25,166 nucleotides of DNA from IMG/VR virus record IMGVR_UViG_3300014060_000014, positions 1-25,166 of that record; one strand, written 5' to 3'. The notes under the pieces are model-generated. The model ran no database searches, was not told where the DNA came from, and saw nothing but the letters and a program-made list of their open reading frames with translations. The position numbers and the translations under genes were made by a program. Source of the stretch: a virus. Below, piece by piece: positions 1-5,176 of the stretch (positions are counted from its first letter, which is position 1; each line of letters begins with the position of its first letter).

Positions 1-21
1 AACAAAAATGAAAAATAACTA

Positions 22-50
22 TTTACATTTTATGTTTTATGAGTTATAAT
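22..50 (+). promoter_or_regulatory. Early-type promoter, repeat copy 1
   Basis: TTTACA at 22-27, 17-nt spacer, TATAAT at 45-50, with an A-rich upstream stretch. It points into the tRNA array. Confidence 0.85.
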
Positions 51-119
51 AAATTCAACAAATAAACAAAATGATAAAACATTTAAAATTAAAGTTTAAA
101 CAAAAATGAAAAATAACTA

Positions 120-148
120 TTTACATTTTATGTTTTATGAGTTATAAT
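120..148 (+). promoter_or_regulatory. Early-type promoter, repeat copy 2
   Basis: TTTACA at 120-125, 17-nt spacer, TATAAT at 143-148. Sequence and spacing match copy 1. Confidence 0.85.
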
Positions 149-229
149 AAATTCAACAAATAAACAAAATGGTAAAACATTTAAAATTAAAATTAAAATT
201 AAAGTTTAAACAAAAATGAAAAATAACTA

Positions 230-258
230 TTTACATTTTATGTTTTATGAGTTATAAT
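230..258 (+). promoter_or_regulatory. Early-type promoter, repeat copy 3
   Basis: TTTACA at 230-235, 17-nt spacer, TATAAT at 253-258. This is the promoter nearest the first tRNA. Confidence 0.85.
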
Positions 259-338
259 AAATTCAACAAAATGATAAATTGAAAAGATCTTTAAAAATTT
301 GTTCATGAAGTATTTAGTTAATTTTAAGTATTTTTAAT

Positions 339-427
339 TCCATGCGGGCTGGCTAGGTGAAGGTCTCGCACTGTTAATGCGAAGGCCCTGGTAAAACAGG
401 GGCAAGGTTCGAATCCTTGGCATGGAG
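339..427 (+). tRNA. Class II tRNA with anticodon GUU (Asn codons, Ser-like body)
   Basis: The acceptor stem TCCATGC/GCATGGA (339-345/420-426) is perfect. The anticodon stem TCGCA/TGCGA encloses the loop CTGTTAA, giving anticodon GUU. The T-arm CAAGG-TTCGAAT-CCTTG is canonical. The variable region is 20 nt long and forms a 5-bp stem (386-390/397-401), which is class II architecture, normally seen only in bacterial Ser, Leu and Tyr tRNAs. The D-arm (GG..TGAAGG) resembles tRNA-Ser. CCA is not encoded. The loop differs by one base from the Ser(GCU) loop CTGCTAA, so this may be a tRNA-Ser with a changed anticodon. A normal tRNA-Asn(GUU) lies at 1713. Confidence 0.8.
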
Positions 428-461
428 CTAAGAGTATTTGAAGTTAACTAAATATTACTTT

Positions 462-663
462 AAATATCATTTAAAAGAATTGTTGGTAATGGTTCAAGAA
501 TCTGTAAATTCTTTTAACTACTAATTAGGAAAACAATTTGAATTTTTACAGAAAGGATATTTGTTTTCTATCATTGGTGTAATGAATAACATACCGGTGA
601 CGGAGATATTGGGTTTGCGTCCCTTTATGATAATGCCGAAAACAATTCTTTTAAATGATATTT
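462..663 (+). other. Structured region closed by a perfect 23-bp inverted repeat
   Basis: Bases 462-484 are the exact reverse complement of 641-663. They enclose about 156 nt with further potential hairpins: 497-514 (AAGAAT/ATTCTT around CTGTAA, reminiscent of a Tyr anticodon arm) and a domain at 569-631 closed by TATCAT/ATGATA that holds GGTGT/ATACC and a GGG-TTTGCGT-CCC arm. No ORF is present and no canonical tRNA folds here. It may be a phage structured RNA, a processing stem, or decayed tRNAs inside a palindrome. Confidence 0.5.
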
Positions 664-672
664 TAATATCGT

Positions 673-741
673 GTTAACATAGCGGATATGAATTAGCAGA
701 AGATTTTCAATCTTGCGGTGTGATAATACCATATGTTAGCA
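673..741 (+). tRNA. Degenerate tRNA-Glu(UUC)-like sequence
   Basis: The acceptor stem GTTAACA/TGTTAGC (673-679/734-740) has seven pairs, one of them G-U, followed by TA at positions 8-9. The anticodon arm 699-715 has four of five pairs around the loop TTTTCAA (anticodon UUC). The D-arm and T-arm are poor and the TTCRA T-loop is missing. It is probably a decayed tRNA or a tRNA-like structure; a well-formed tRNA-Glu follows directly. Confidence 0.35.
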
Positions 742-750
742 GTAAATTTT

Positions 751-825
751 ACTCTGTTGGAGAAGCGGTTATCTCACAACCCTTTCAAGGTTGTATCACG
801 GGTTCGAATCCCGTACAGAGTACCA
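751..825 (+). tRNA. tRNA-Glu (anticodon UUC)
   Basis: The acceptor ACTCTGT/ACAGAGT pairs fully. The D-arm is GAG..CTC. The anticodon stem CAACC/GGTTG holds the loop CTTTCAA (UUC). The T-arm is ACGGG-TTCGAAT-CCCGT. The discriminator A is followed by an encoded CCA. Confidence 0.95.
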
Positions 826-862
826 AACAACGTACATTCCTTTTATTTGTATATTAAATTAT

Positions 863-938
863 AGTTCCATACTTTAATTAGGCTAAACATTCGACTGATA
901 AACGAAAGATCCGTGTTCAATGCTTGGCGGAACTACCA
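863..938 (+). tRNA. Degenerate tRNA-Ile (anticodon GAU) candidate
   Basis: The acceptor AGTTCCA/CGGAACT has six of seven pairs (one A·C), followed by TA at positions 8-9. The anticodon arm TTCG..CGAA has an A·A mismatch next to the loop CTGATAA (GAU). The T-arm CCGTG-TTCAATG-CTTGG has one mismatch. Discriminator A and CCA are encoded. The encoded CCA and T-loop argue for tRNA ancestry; the mismatches leave function in doubt. Confidence 0.55.
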
Positions 939-1036
939 AACAATGTACCAAACAACGTTGGTGTCAAGAAGTGATATCTTTGGATGATTGGATAGAATAA
1001 AACAGTGTAAAATCTGGTAATATACCCAGAAATTAT
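939..1036 (+). other. Intergenic stretch in the tRNA array
   Basis: The junction repeats TACCAAACAA, already seen at the 3' ends of the two preceding tRNAs, so it looks like a duplicated tRNA 3' end. The rest (about 960-1036) shows no cloverleaf that I can close. Confidence 0.4.
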
Positions 1037-1112
1037 ACAACTGTATCATAAATGATAATGTCATTCCCCGTCACGTAAGAGTATGCGAGTTCAAATCTCG
1101 TCGGCGGTGTCA
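1037..1112 (+). tRNA. Degenerate tRNA-Asp (anticodon GUC)-like sequence
   Basis: The T-arm GCGAG-TTCAAAT-CTCGT (1085-1101) is good. It is preceded at exact tRNA spacing by a 5-nt variable loop and an anticodon loop CCGTCAC (GUC), whose stem has only three of five pairs. The acceptor ACAACTG/CGGCGGT has five of seven. The sequence after the discriminator is TCA rather than CCA. It is probably decayed. Confidence 0.4.
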
Positions 1113-1117
1113 AATTT

Positions 1118-1191
1118 GGGGTTATAGTATAACGGGATTACAATGGCCTTGCACGTCATTGATGAGAGTTCGATTCTCTCTAGCTCCACCA
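1118..1191 (+). tRNA. tRNA-Ala (anticodon UGC)
   Basis: The acceptor GGGGTTA/TAGCTCC pairs with two wobbles. The D-arm is GTA..TAC. The anticodon stem ATGGC/GTCAT holds the loop CTTGCAC (UGC). The T-arm GAGAG-TTCGATT-CTCTC is perfect. Discriminator A and CCA are encoded. Confidence 0.92.
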
Positions 1192-1261
1192 AATTGATTA
1201 CGCTTGAAACTTTAGTAGTTCAAGAGGTTTAGGACCACATGTTCGTGAAACCCCTTATTAA

Positions 1262-1344
1262 GGTTGCTTATATATCTAAGGAGGGTACCCGAACTGTAAA
1301 TCTGGTGTATAATGGCTCGGCGGGATCGTTACCCACAGCAATCA
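1262..1344 (+). tRNA. tRNA-Tyr (anticodon GUA), imperfect
   Basis: The acceptor GGTTGCT/AGCAATC pairs fully with one wobble, and TA follows at positions 8-9. The anticodon loop CTGTAAA (GUA) sits on CCGAA/TCTGG with one A·C mismatch. A long variable region fits class II tRNA-Tyr. The T-arm GCGGG-ATCGTTA-CCCAC has one mismatch and a divergent loop. CCA is not encoded. Function is plausible but uncertain. Confidence 0.6.
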
Positions 1345-1368
1345 TAAATGATAATGTAAAAATAATAG

Positions 1369-1397
1369 TTTACATTTTATGTTTTTATAGTTATAAT
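1369..1397 (+). promoter_or_regulatory. Early-type promoter for the 1425 gene
   Basis: TTTACA at 1369-1374, 17-nt spacer, TATAAT at 1392-1397. It is nearly identical to the repeat promoters at 22-258, including the flanks. Confidence 0.88.
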
Positions 1398-1424
1398 AAA
1401 TTTAACAAATAAAGGAATACTAAA

Positions 1425-1697
1425 ATGGCCGATAATTATAATACAGCATCATTCGACAGAGCAATTGATTTGTTATTACCTACTATTAAAAAAGCTAAAG
1501 AAGATGGTATTCAATTTGCTAAACCAGAATTATGTAAAATGGTCGCAAGTAAAATGTTTATTATGGGTGATATTGAAAAACAACATATGACATTTGGTGA
1601 ATTACTAGCTGTTATTATTGTTAAACAAGCAGCAATTATTTTATTAGAAACAGGGTGTTTGCACTTTTTTGGCGAAAGTGATGTAACATTTGAATAA
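1425..1697 (+). CDS. Small hypothetical protein inside the tRNA array
   Basis: This encodes 90 residues that I do not recognise. AAAGGAA lies 6-7 nt upstream of the ATG, and an early-type promoter sits 28 nt before it, so it is probably expressed early together with the downstream Asn and Ser tRNAs. The protein looks mostly helical, with a hydrophobic stretch around residues 60-75 (ELLAVIIVKQAAIILLETG). That stretch could be a buried helix or a weak membrane segment; no signal peptide is visible. It is the only intact protein gene in the tRNA array before 2800. Its coding quality (regular codons, good ribosome site) makes it convincing as a gene although no function can be given. Confidence 0.8.
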   Translation: MADNYNTASFDRAIDLLLPTIKKAKEDGIQFAKPELCKMVASKMFIMGDIEKQHMTFGELLAVIIVKQAAIILLETGCLHFFGESDVTFE

Positions 1698-1712
1698 ATA
1701 ACAAAAAATAAT

Positions 1713-1784
1713 TCCGGTGTAGTTCAGTTGTAGAACAGAGGACGGTTAATCCTTATGTCATAGGTTCGAATCCTATCGCTGGAA
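1713..1784 (+). tRNA. tRNA-Asn (anticodon GUU)
   Basis: The acceptor TCCGGTG/CGCTGGA has seven pairs with wobbles. TA at positions 8-9 is followed by D-arm GTTC..GAAC. The anticodon stem GAGGA/TCCTT has the loop CGGTTAA (GUU). The T-arm ATAGG-TTCGAAT-CCTAT is perfect. The variable loop is normally short, unlike the GUU tRNA at 339. Discriminator A; CCA is not fully encoded. Confidence 0.93.
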
Positions 1785-1793
1785 CAAAATAAA

Positions 1794-1886
1794 GGAAGAT
1801 TGGCTCGAGTGGCTTAAGGCGGCTCCCCGCTAAGGAGTTTGTCACTGAAAGGTGGCACAAGGGTTCAAATCCCTTATCTTCCTCCA
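1794..1886 (+). tRNA. tRNA-Ser (anticodon GCU)
   Basis: The acceptor GGAAGAT/ATCTTCC is perfect. The Ser-type D-arm carries GG.TTAAGG. The anticodon stem GCTCC/GGAGT holds the loop CCGCTAA (GCU). There is a long class II variable arm. The T-arm AAGGG-TTCAAAT-CCCTT is perfect. CCA is encoded. Confidence 0.95.
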
Positions 1887-1894
1887 AGAATAAC

Positions 1895-1990
1895 GGAAGG
1901 TTGTAAGAGAGTCTGGTTTATTCCACCGGTCTTGAAAACCGGTTGTCATGTAAACATGGCACGTGGGTTCGAATCCCACACCTTCCTCCA
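1895..1990 (+). tRNA. tRNA-Ser (anticodon UGA)
   Basis: The acceptor GGAAGGT/ACCTTCC is perfect. The anticodon stem CCGGT/ACCGG holds the loop CTTGAAA (UGA). The long variable arm is CATG..CATG-like. The T-arm is GTGGG-TTCGAAT-CCCAC. CCA is encoded. Its 5' half resembles the preceding Ser tRNA, which suggests an old tandem duplication. Confidence 0.95.
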
Positions 1991-2069
1991 AATTATCTGA
2001 GTAAATCGTAAATTAGAGCCCGTTATCTTCGGACGTGACGTTCCGATAGTATAAAGAGTGAAATACATT

Positions 2070-2145
2070 ATAGGCATATGTTCTAAGGTAGCGACAATGA
2101 TTCTAAATATTTGTGTAGTAGGTTCGATTCCTACCGTCTATGTCA
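2070..2145 (+). tRNA. Degenerate tRNA-like sequence, identity unclear
   Basis: The T-arm GTAGG-TTCGATT-CCTAC is perfect. The acceptor ATAGGCA/CGTCTAT has six of seven pairs, and TA follows at positions 8-9. A 17-nt anticodon arm would have the loop TTCTAAA on a stem with only three of five pairs, so the apparent CUA anticodon cannot be trusted. It ends in G-TCA, like the degenerate Asp-like tRNA at 1037. Probably decayed. Confidence 0.4.
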
Positions 2146-2154
2146 TTATTAAAA

Positions 2155-2231
2155 GCTGGATTAGTTCCAATTGGCAGAACGCCTCGCTTGTAATGAGGAT
2201 GTTAAAGATTCGAATCCTTTAACCAGCACCA
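2155..2231 (+). tRNA. tRNA-Thr (anticodon UGU)
   Basis: The acceptor GCTGGAT/AACCAGC has six of seven pairs (one A·A). TA at positions 8-9 precedes D-arm GTTC..GAAC. The anticodon stem CCTCG/TGAGG holds the loop CTTGTAA (UGU). The T-arm AAAGA-TTCGAAT-CCTTT has one mismatch. Discriminator A and CCA are encoded. Confidence 0.85.
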
Positions 2232-2393
2232 TATTCGTACAATATATAATGAAACATGAATGAACAAATACACATCTTATGGGCGGTCTAATATTAACAA
2301 CGTAGATTTTGTATTATTTTCTTTTTATTTAGTACTTTTGCATTATCTGGTTTTTAGGTATGTGATATATTAGTATTATGTTTATATTCCTAA

Positions 2394-2653
2394 CAATTAT
2401 ATTCACTAGAAGACGTTATTATACGTGATGAAGCAATATATTACATTGAACATCCTAAAAAATCCCAAATCAAAATATCATTACTGAATTCCCAGTCGTA
2501 GGTATAAATCAAAGTTATAATTATGATTCATTAATTAACAATAAATATGAAATATATGTAACTGACAATTTTATTGTTAATGCTTCAACATTATTAATCA
2601 GACAGAAATTAATCTTTAAATTAATAGGTTGGGAAGTCAGAAAAATAGGTTAA
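2394..2653 (+). pseudogene. Frameshifted remnant of a small unknown gene
   Basis: One frame reads ...DVIIRDEAIYYIEHPKK up to an A-run at 2457-2462. A second frame continues IPNQNIITEFPVVG... and ends VRKIG-stop at 2651-2653. Both halves look coding, and together they would make about 85 residues with a single indel in the A-run. No start codon or ribosome site survives in the first frame, because a TAA lies just upstream at 2391-2393. The product is unknown. Between the tRNA-Thr (2231) and this remnant I see no other gene. Confidence 0.55.
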
Positions 2654-2672
2654 AATAATGTTAAAACAGTTG

Positions 2673-2701
2673 TTTACATATTATGTTTTTATTGTTATAA
2701 T
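2673..2701 (+). promoter_or_regulatory. Early-type promoter before tRNA-Arg
   Basis: TTTACA at 2673-2678, 17-nt spacer, TATAAT at 2696-2701. It lies 30 nt before the tRNA-Arg. Confidence 0.87.
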
Positions 2702-2731
2702 AGATTCAATAAATAAGGAAAATCAAATAAC

Positions 2732-2806
2732 CTGCTCATAGTGTAATGGATAGCACAAGAGGTTTCTACCCTCTTAATCGGGGTTCGAATCCCTGTGGGC
2801 AGACCA
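2732..2806 (+). tRNA. tRNA-Arg (anticodon UCU)
   Basis: The acceptor CTGCTCA/TGGGCAG pairs with one wobble. The D-arm is GTG..CAC. The anticodon stem AGAGG/CCTCT holds the loop TTTCTAC (UCU). The T-arm is CGGGG-TTCGAAT-CCCTG. Discriminator A and CCA are encoded. It reads AGA, a favoured codon in this AT-rich DNA. Confidence 0.95.
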
Positions 2807-2824
2807 ACTTTAGAAGGAAAAATA

Positions 2825-3086
2825 ATGGAATTAATGGAATTAATGGAATTAATCTTATTATAATAGTTACATTAGTTACATTAGTTACATACTTGATGTG
2901 TATTATACTATTGAATGATAAAGAAACAATATGGATTGACAATAGAAAGCATAATATTAAAAAATTATTAGCTAAAGATGATTGTTATTTCGATACGATT
3001 GTTGAATATAATTGTTGGAATGCTTCGGGGTTTATCATTTCAATTTAGAAGAATTATTTGTGTGTATTCAAGAATTAAAAAAATAA
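2825..3086 (+). pseudogene. Broken small membrane protein gene
   Basis: The start at 2825 has a good ribosome site (AGAAGGA). The frame stops after MELMELMELILL, but the next frame continues as a hydrophobic stretch (IIIVTLVTLVTYLMCIILL) and then a polar domain to about 3030. There a second shift in a G-run (about 3026-3029) leads to GVYHFNLEELFVCIQELKK-stop at 3084. Two indels therefore break an otherwise coherent protein of about 85 residues with one transmembrane segment. The 5' end carries two 9-bp triplications. A third fragment, MDSTDSFNEEFFIHL..., runs 3112-3220 and may be more of the same debris. Function unknown. Confidence 0.5.
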
Positions 3087-3201
3087 TAAATCATTACGAA
3101 AGACAATATAAGATGGATAGTACGGATAGTTTTAATGAAGAATTTTTCATACATCTAGGTGTTCTACATCAATATTTAAAGTTTCAATCCGCGTCCTTTT
3201 T

Positions 3202-3209
3202 TATAAATA
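3202..3209 (+). promoter_or_regulatory. Late promoter TATAAATA
   Basis: Exact T4 late-promoter octamer, 37 nt before the ATG of the 3246 gene. In T4 such promoters are read by the gp55/gp33-modified polymerase. Confidence 0.65.
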
Positions 3210-3245
3210 TGTATAATTAATAAACATTAAAAAAAAGGGATAAAC

Positions 3246-3389
3246 ATGAAATTTAAAGATTTAATTGAAGCTAATTCATCTTTAACACATATTGATGAAA
3301 AGTTATCTGATAGTGATAGAAAAAAATGGTATAAATTATTATTGAGCAGATTGCATCGTGAAAACCTGCTTGGTAAAAAAATGCGTTAA
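3246..3389 (+). CDS. 47-residue basic protein with capsid-targeting-like N-terminus
   Basis: The ATG follows an A-rich purine run ending in GGGA and lies 37 nt after a TATAAATA late promoter. The product starts MKFKDLIEANSS. This resembles the T4 internal-protein capsid-targeting sequence (MKTYQEFIAE in IPIII), which the gp21 prohead protease cuts after an L/I-x-E motif; here LIE ends at residue 8. The remaining 39 residues are Lys/Arg rich (DRKKWYK, SRLHREN, LLGKKMR). I infer a small internal head protein processed during capsid maturation, like T4 IPI-IPIII. The late promoter and the shared N-terminus with the 7976 and 24565 products support this. A chance match is possible because the gene is so short. 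Confidence 0.6.
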   Translation: MKFKDLIEANSSLTHIDEKLSDSDRKKWYKLLLSRLHRENLLGKKMR

Positions 3390-3437
3390 AACATTGATAT
3401 TTTTATTAAAATGCAACACATAAATTGAGATTAAGAA

Positions 3438-3498
3438 AACTTCCCATTTTTGGGAAGTTAAAAATTACTTAAAAGTCAATTAATTTTTAAGTAATTTT
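3438..3498 (+). terminator. Two hairpins after the 3246 gene
   Basis: The first is a 9-bp stem AACTTCCCA/TGGGAAGTT (3438-3446/3451-3459) with loop TTTT. The second is an 11-bp stem AAAATTACTTA/TAAGTAATTTT (3461-3471/3488-3498). The first lacks a strong downstream T-run on + but has TTTTCTT on the - strand, so it may stop transcription either way or stabilise the mRNA end. Confidence 0.5.
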
Positions 3499-3832
3499 AA
3501 GATATAATACTTTTTCGGATTGACTGATTTAACGCAATGATGACGCAAACATTATTGTAAATTAAATTTGTTTAATCCACATCAAGGATAACTCAACTGA
3601 TTATCCTAATATATTATTGAGGATGGGATGCATAAAATGAGACACTCTTGGAAAGAAAACTTTTAAAATAAATCAAAACAACTATTGACTTTAATCACGA
3701 TATTTATTATAATGTAATGGTAGTAGAGAAAAACACTACTAAATACATTAAAACATCTACAACATAACTACTATACTGGATTAACCGAAGGTGTAGTTCA
3801 TAGATATTGTAATATTGTTATGTGGCAATATT
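3499..3832 (+). other. Non-coding stretch with a promoter and small hairpins
   Basis: No convincing gene is visible. It holds a short hairpin near 3587-3605 (GATAA/TTATC), the promoter at 3685-3713, a hairpin TAGTAG/CTACTA just downstream (about 3721-3741), and a hairpin of AATATTG/CAATATT just before the next start codon that could sequester the ribosome site. Confidence 0.5.
3685..3713 (+). promoter_or_regulatory. Sigma70-like promoter
   Basis: TTGACT at 3685-3690, 17-nt spacer, TATAAT at 3708-3713. Its -35 is closer to the host consensus than the TTTACA of the other early-type promoters. Confidence 0.75.
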
Positions 3833-4059
3833 ATGGTAGATAAACAAATTATTGAGTTAAAAATGTTATTTGATTCTGTTTTACCAACATTATTATTATT
3901 ATTAACAGCATTTGCATATACCTTTGTGTAACAGCTAAATTCATCATTAATTTTAATAGAAAAAGACGTGAAAAAGAACTTGTCCAACAAGGAATTTATT
4001 CAGTTAATGGTAAACAAACATTAAGTTGGTTTAAAAAGTTACACAATGAAATTAAATAA
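3833..4059 (+). pseudogene. Frameshifted small membrane protein gene
   Basis: From ATG 3833 the frame reads MVDKQIIELKMLFDSV then PTLLLLLTAFAYTFV and stops at a TAA near 3929. The overlapping frame carries on as TAKFIINFNRKRREKELVQQ... to IK-stop at 4057-4059. Joined, the two give a protein of about 75 residues with one transmembrane helix followed by a basic cytoplasmic tail, a common layout for small phage inner-membrane proteins. One indel near 3915-3930 separates them. There is no strong ribosome site; a small hairpin abuts the start. The end overlaps the ribosome site of the next gene. Confidence 0.5.
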
Positions 4060-4069
4060 AGGAACATTT

Positions 4070-4477
4070 ATGTCCAATACAGAAGCAGAAAAAAAATTAT
4101 ATGAATTAGCATTAGAACATGGTGTTTTGGTTGGAAGTCAAGGATTAGGATTAGGTAAAAATAATTCAGATTATGATTATATTATTGACTATAATTTAAT
4201 TACTAAAGCATTAGAAGGTTTTAATATTAATAGTTTAAGTAAAACAAATGCGCGCGGATATTTTAATGTATTGCCACCATTAGGTAATTGTTATCGGATA
4301 ACATTTCGAATTAATACTTGTACGTATGATTTGATTTGTTTTCCTAGTAATGATTATGTTGAAAAAGCACGATTAGCATTTGAAGATTTAAAATGCGTAC
4401 CTTTATATATGTTAGAAGATAAACAAATACGTATTTTATTATTCGAAAAAGCATTAAAAAGTCGTTTTAGTGAATAG
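4070..4477 (+). CDS. Minimal nucleotidyltransferase-fold protein
   Basis: 135 residues from ATG 4070, chosen because AAAGGAA sits 6-7 nt upstream; an in-frame ATG at 4046 lacks a site. Residues about 22-42 carry the pol-beta/MNT signature: VGSQG (the G-S turn), then D-Y-D about ten residues on (NNSDYDYIID). A later YDLI supplies the third acidic residue (about residue 88). Proteins with this fold transfer NMP to small molecules, RNA or protein; MNT-type proteins are often antitoxins or AMPylating enzymes paired with HEPN proteins. No HEPN-like partner is visible next to it, so the substrate is unknown. Family assignment rests on motif reading only. Confidence 0.7.
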   Translation: MSNTEAEKKLYELALEHGVLVGSQGLGLGKNNSDYDYIIDYNLITKALEGFNINSLSKTNARGYFNVLPPLGNCYRITFRINTCTYDLICFPSNDYVEKARLAFEDLKCVPLYMLEDKQIRILLFEKALKSRFSE

Positions 4478-4689
4478 CTTAATAATAATATAGAAGACAT
4501 TGATCATCAACTAAAGCAATGCACACCTCTTCAGATTGGGTGGCATTAATAAGCATTCTTTTCATGTAATTCTTGTTATCGTAGTGTTAGGAAGTCTACA
4601 AGAACGGATTTTGAGGAGAATGGCTTGATATTGATAATATAGAAGATATGGTTTATTACAAATTATTAAAAATAAACTGAAAATAATTG

Positions 4690-4717
4690 TATACATCCTA
4701 TGAATTTGTGATATAAT
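4690..4717 (+). promoter_or_regulatory. Early-type promoter before the 4829 gene
   Basis: TATACA at 4690-4695, 16-nt spacer, TATAAT at 4712-4717. The A-rich upstream sequence AATAAACTGAAAATAATTGT recurs almost unchanged before 15177 and resembles that before 18240. Confidence 0.7.
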
Positions 4718-4774
4718 AAATTTATCAAATGAGGAAAGTGCAATTAGTACAAATATATTTTAAGGGAGTAAATT

Positions 4775-4801
4775 ATGATTAAGAAAGGTGCTCTTTTCTA
4801 A
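4775..4801 (+). CDS. Possible leader peptide MIKKGALF
   Basis: An eight-codon ORF with a good ribosome site (TAAGGGAG) lies between the promoter at 4690 and the gene at 4829. It is followed within 8 nt by TTAATTAGTTAGGGAGA, which holds the next ribosome site. It could act as a translated leader. It is equally possible that it is the stump of a deleted gene. Confidence 0.3.
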   Translation: MIKKGALF

Positions 4802-4828
4802 CTTATTTAATTAGTTAGGGAGACAAAG

Positions 4829-5176
4829 ATGAAAAGAAAACAAAATCGTGGTAAAATTAAAACTTATTCATTTATTAGTGTAAAACGCGAGTCTAATAAT
4901 GTTAAGATTGTTAAGATAACTGAATTAGTTTGTGAATATTTAGAATTCCCATATTTTGGATATAATAGAAGAATTAGAACAACATCTGAAAAAAGAAGTT
5001 GGTTTAATTATATGGATGAACTAAAAGATAATGGTTTAGTTTTACATAAGAATAGAAGAACTTTTAATAATATACCTAATGCATGGGATGATTTCAAAAA
5101 TGCTACAAATAGTCATAATGTACGTGATTGGAAGAAACATTATAAATGCAAAAAACAATGGATGAAAAACTTATGA
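4829..5176 (+). CDS. Basic hypothetical protein, 115 residues
   Basis: I do not recognise this product. It starts after a clear ribosome site (TTAGGGAGA) and sits downstream of an early-type promoter. It is rich in Lys/Arg at both ends (MKRKQNRGKIK; KHYKCKKQWMKNL) and Trp/Tyr-rich in the second half (SWFNYMDEL, NAWDDF, VRDWKKHYKCKKQW), which would suit a nucleic-acid-binding host-takeover protein. No cysteine ligand cluster, membrane segment or catalytic motif is visible. The stop overlaps the start of a possible 35-residue ORF by ATGA. Confidence 0.75.
   Translation: MKRKQNRGKIKTYSFISVKRESNNVKIVKITELVCEYLEFPYFGYNRRIRTTSEKRSWFNYMDELKDNGLVLHKNRRTFNNIPNAWDDFKNATNSHNVRDWKKHYKCKKQWMKNL

Larger units (their letters stand above)
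1..277 (+). repeat. Three tandem copies of a ~100-bp promoter-bearing repeat
   Basis: Copies begin at 1, 99 and 209. The first two are almost identical over 98 nt. The second is lengthened by a 12-nt AATTAA-type expansion, and the third is cut short after about 65 nt. Each copy carries one complete sigma70-like promoter pointing into the tRNA region. The array may extend beyond the left edge of the window. No ORF is present. Confidence 0.95.
4478..4828 (+). other. Non-coding stretch with promoter and gene debris
   Basis: It contains short coding-like scraps without good starts (for example DIDNIEDMVYYKLLKIN ending at an in-frame TGA near 4680), a promoter at 4690-4717 and a mini-ORF at 4775. 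No further gene is visible. Confidence 0.5.

Noticed and set aside
1-277. CRISPR-like array
   Set aside because: Units are about 100 nt and contiguous, with no unique spacers; they are promoter-bearing tandem repeats.
2070-2145. Amber-suppressor tRNA (CUA)
   Set aside because: The loop TTCTAAA would give CUA, but the anticodon stem has two mismatches, and genes here use TAG as a stop (for example at 4475 and 7218), so recoding is not supported.
2746-3048. Open frame starting inside the tRNA-Arg
   Set aside because: Its first 25 codons are the tRNA-Arg and its 3' flank. Only the later part is coding-like, and that belongs to the broken gene beginning at 2825.
3781-3990. Minus-strand open frame
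   Set aside because: It overlaps the 3833 remnant, has no ribosome site, and its composition mirrors the + strand; all supported genes are on +. The other - strand frames (6218, 6391, 10968, 11328, 11784, 13849, 16296, 17190, 17691) are shadows for the same reasons.
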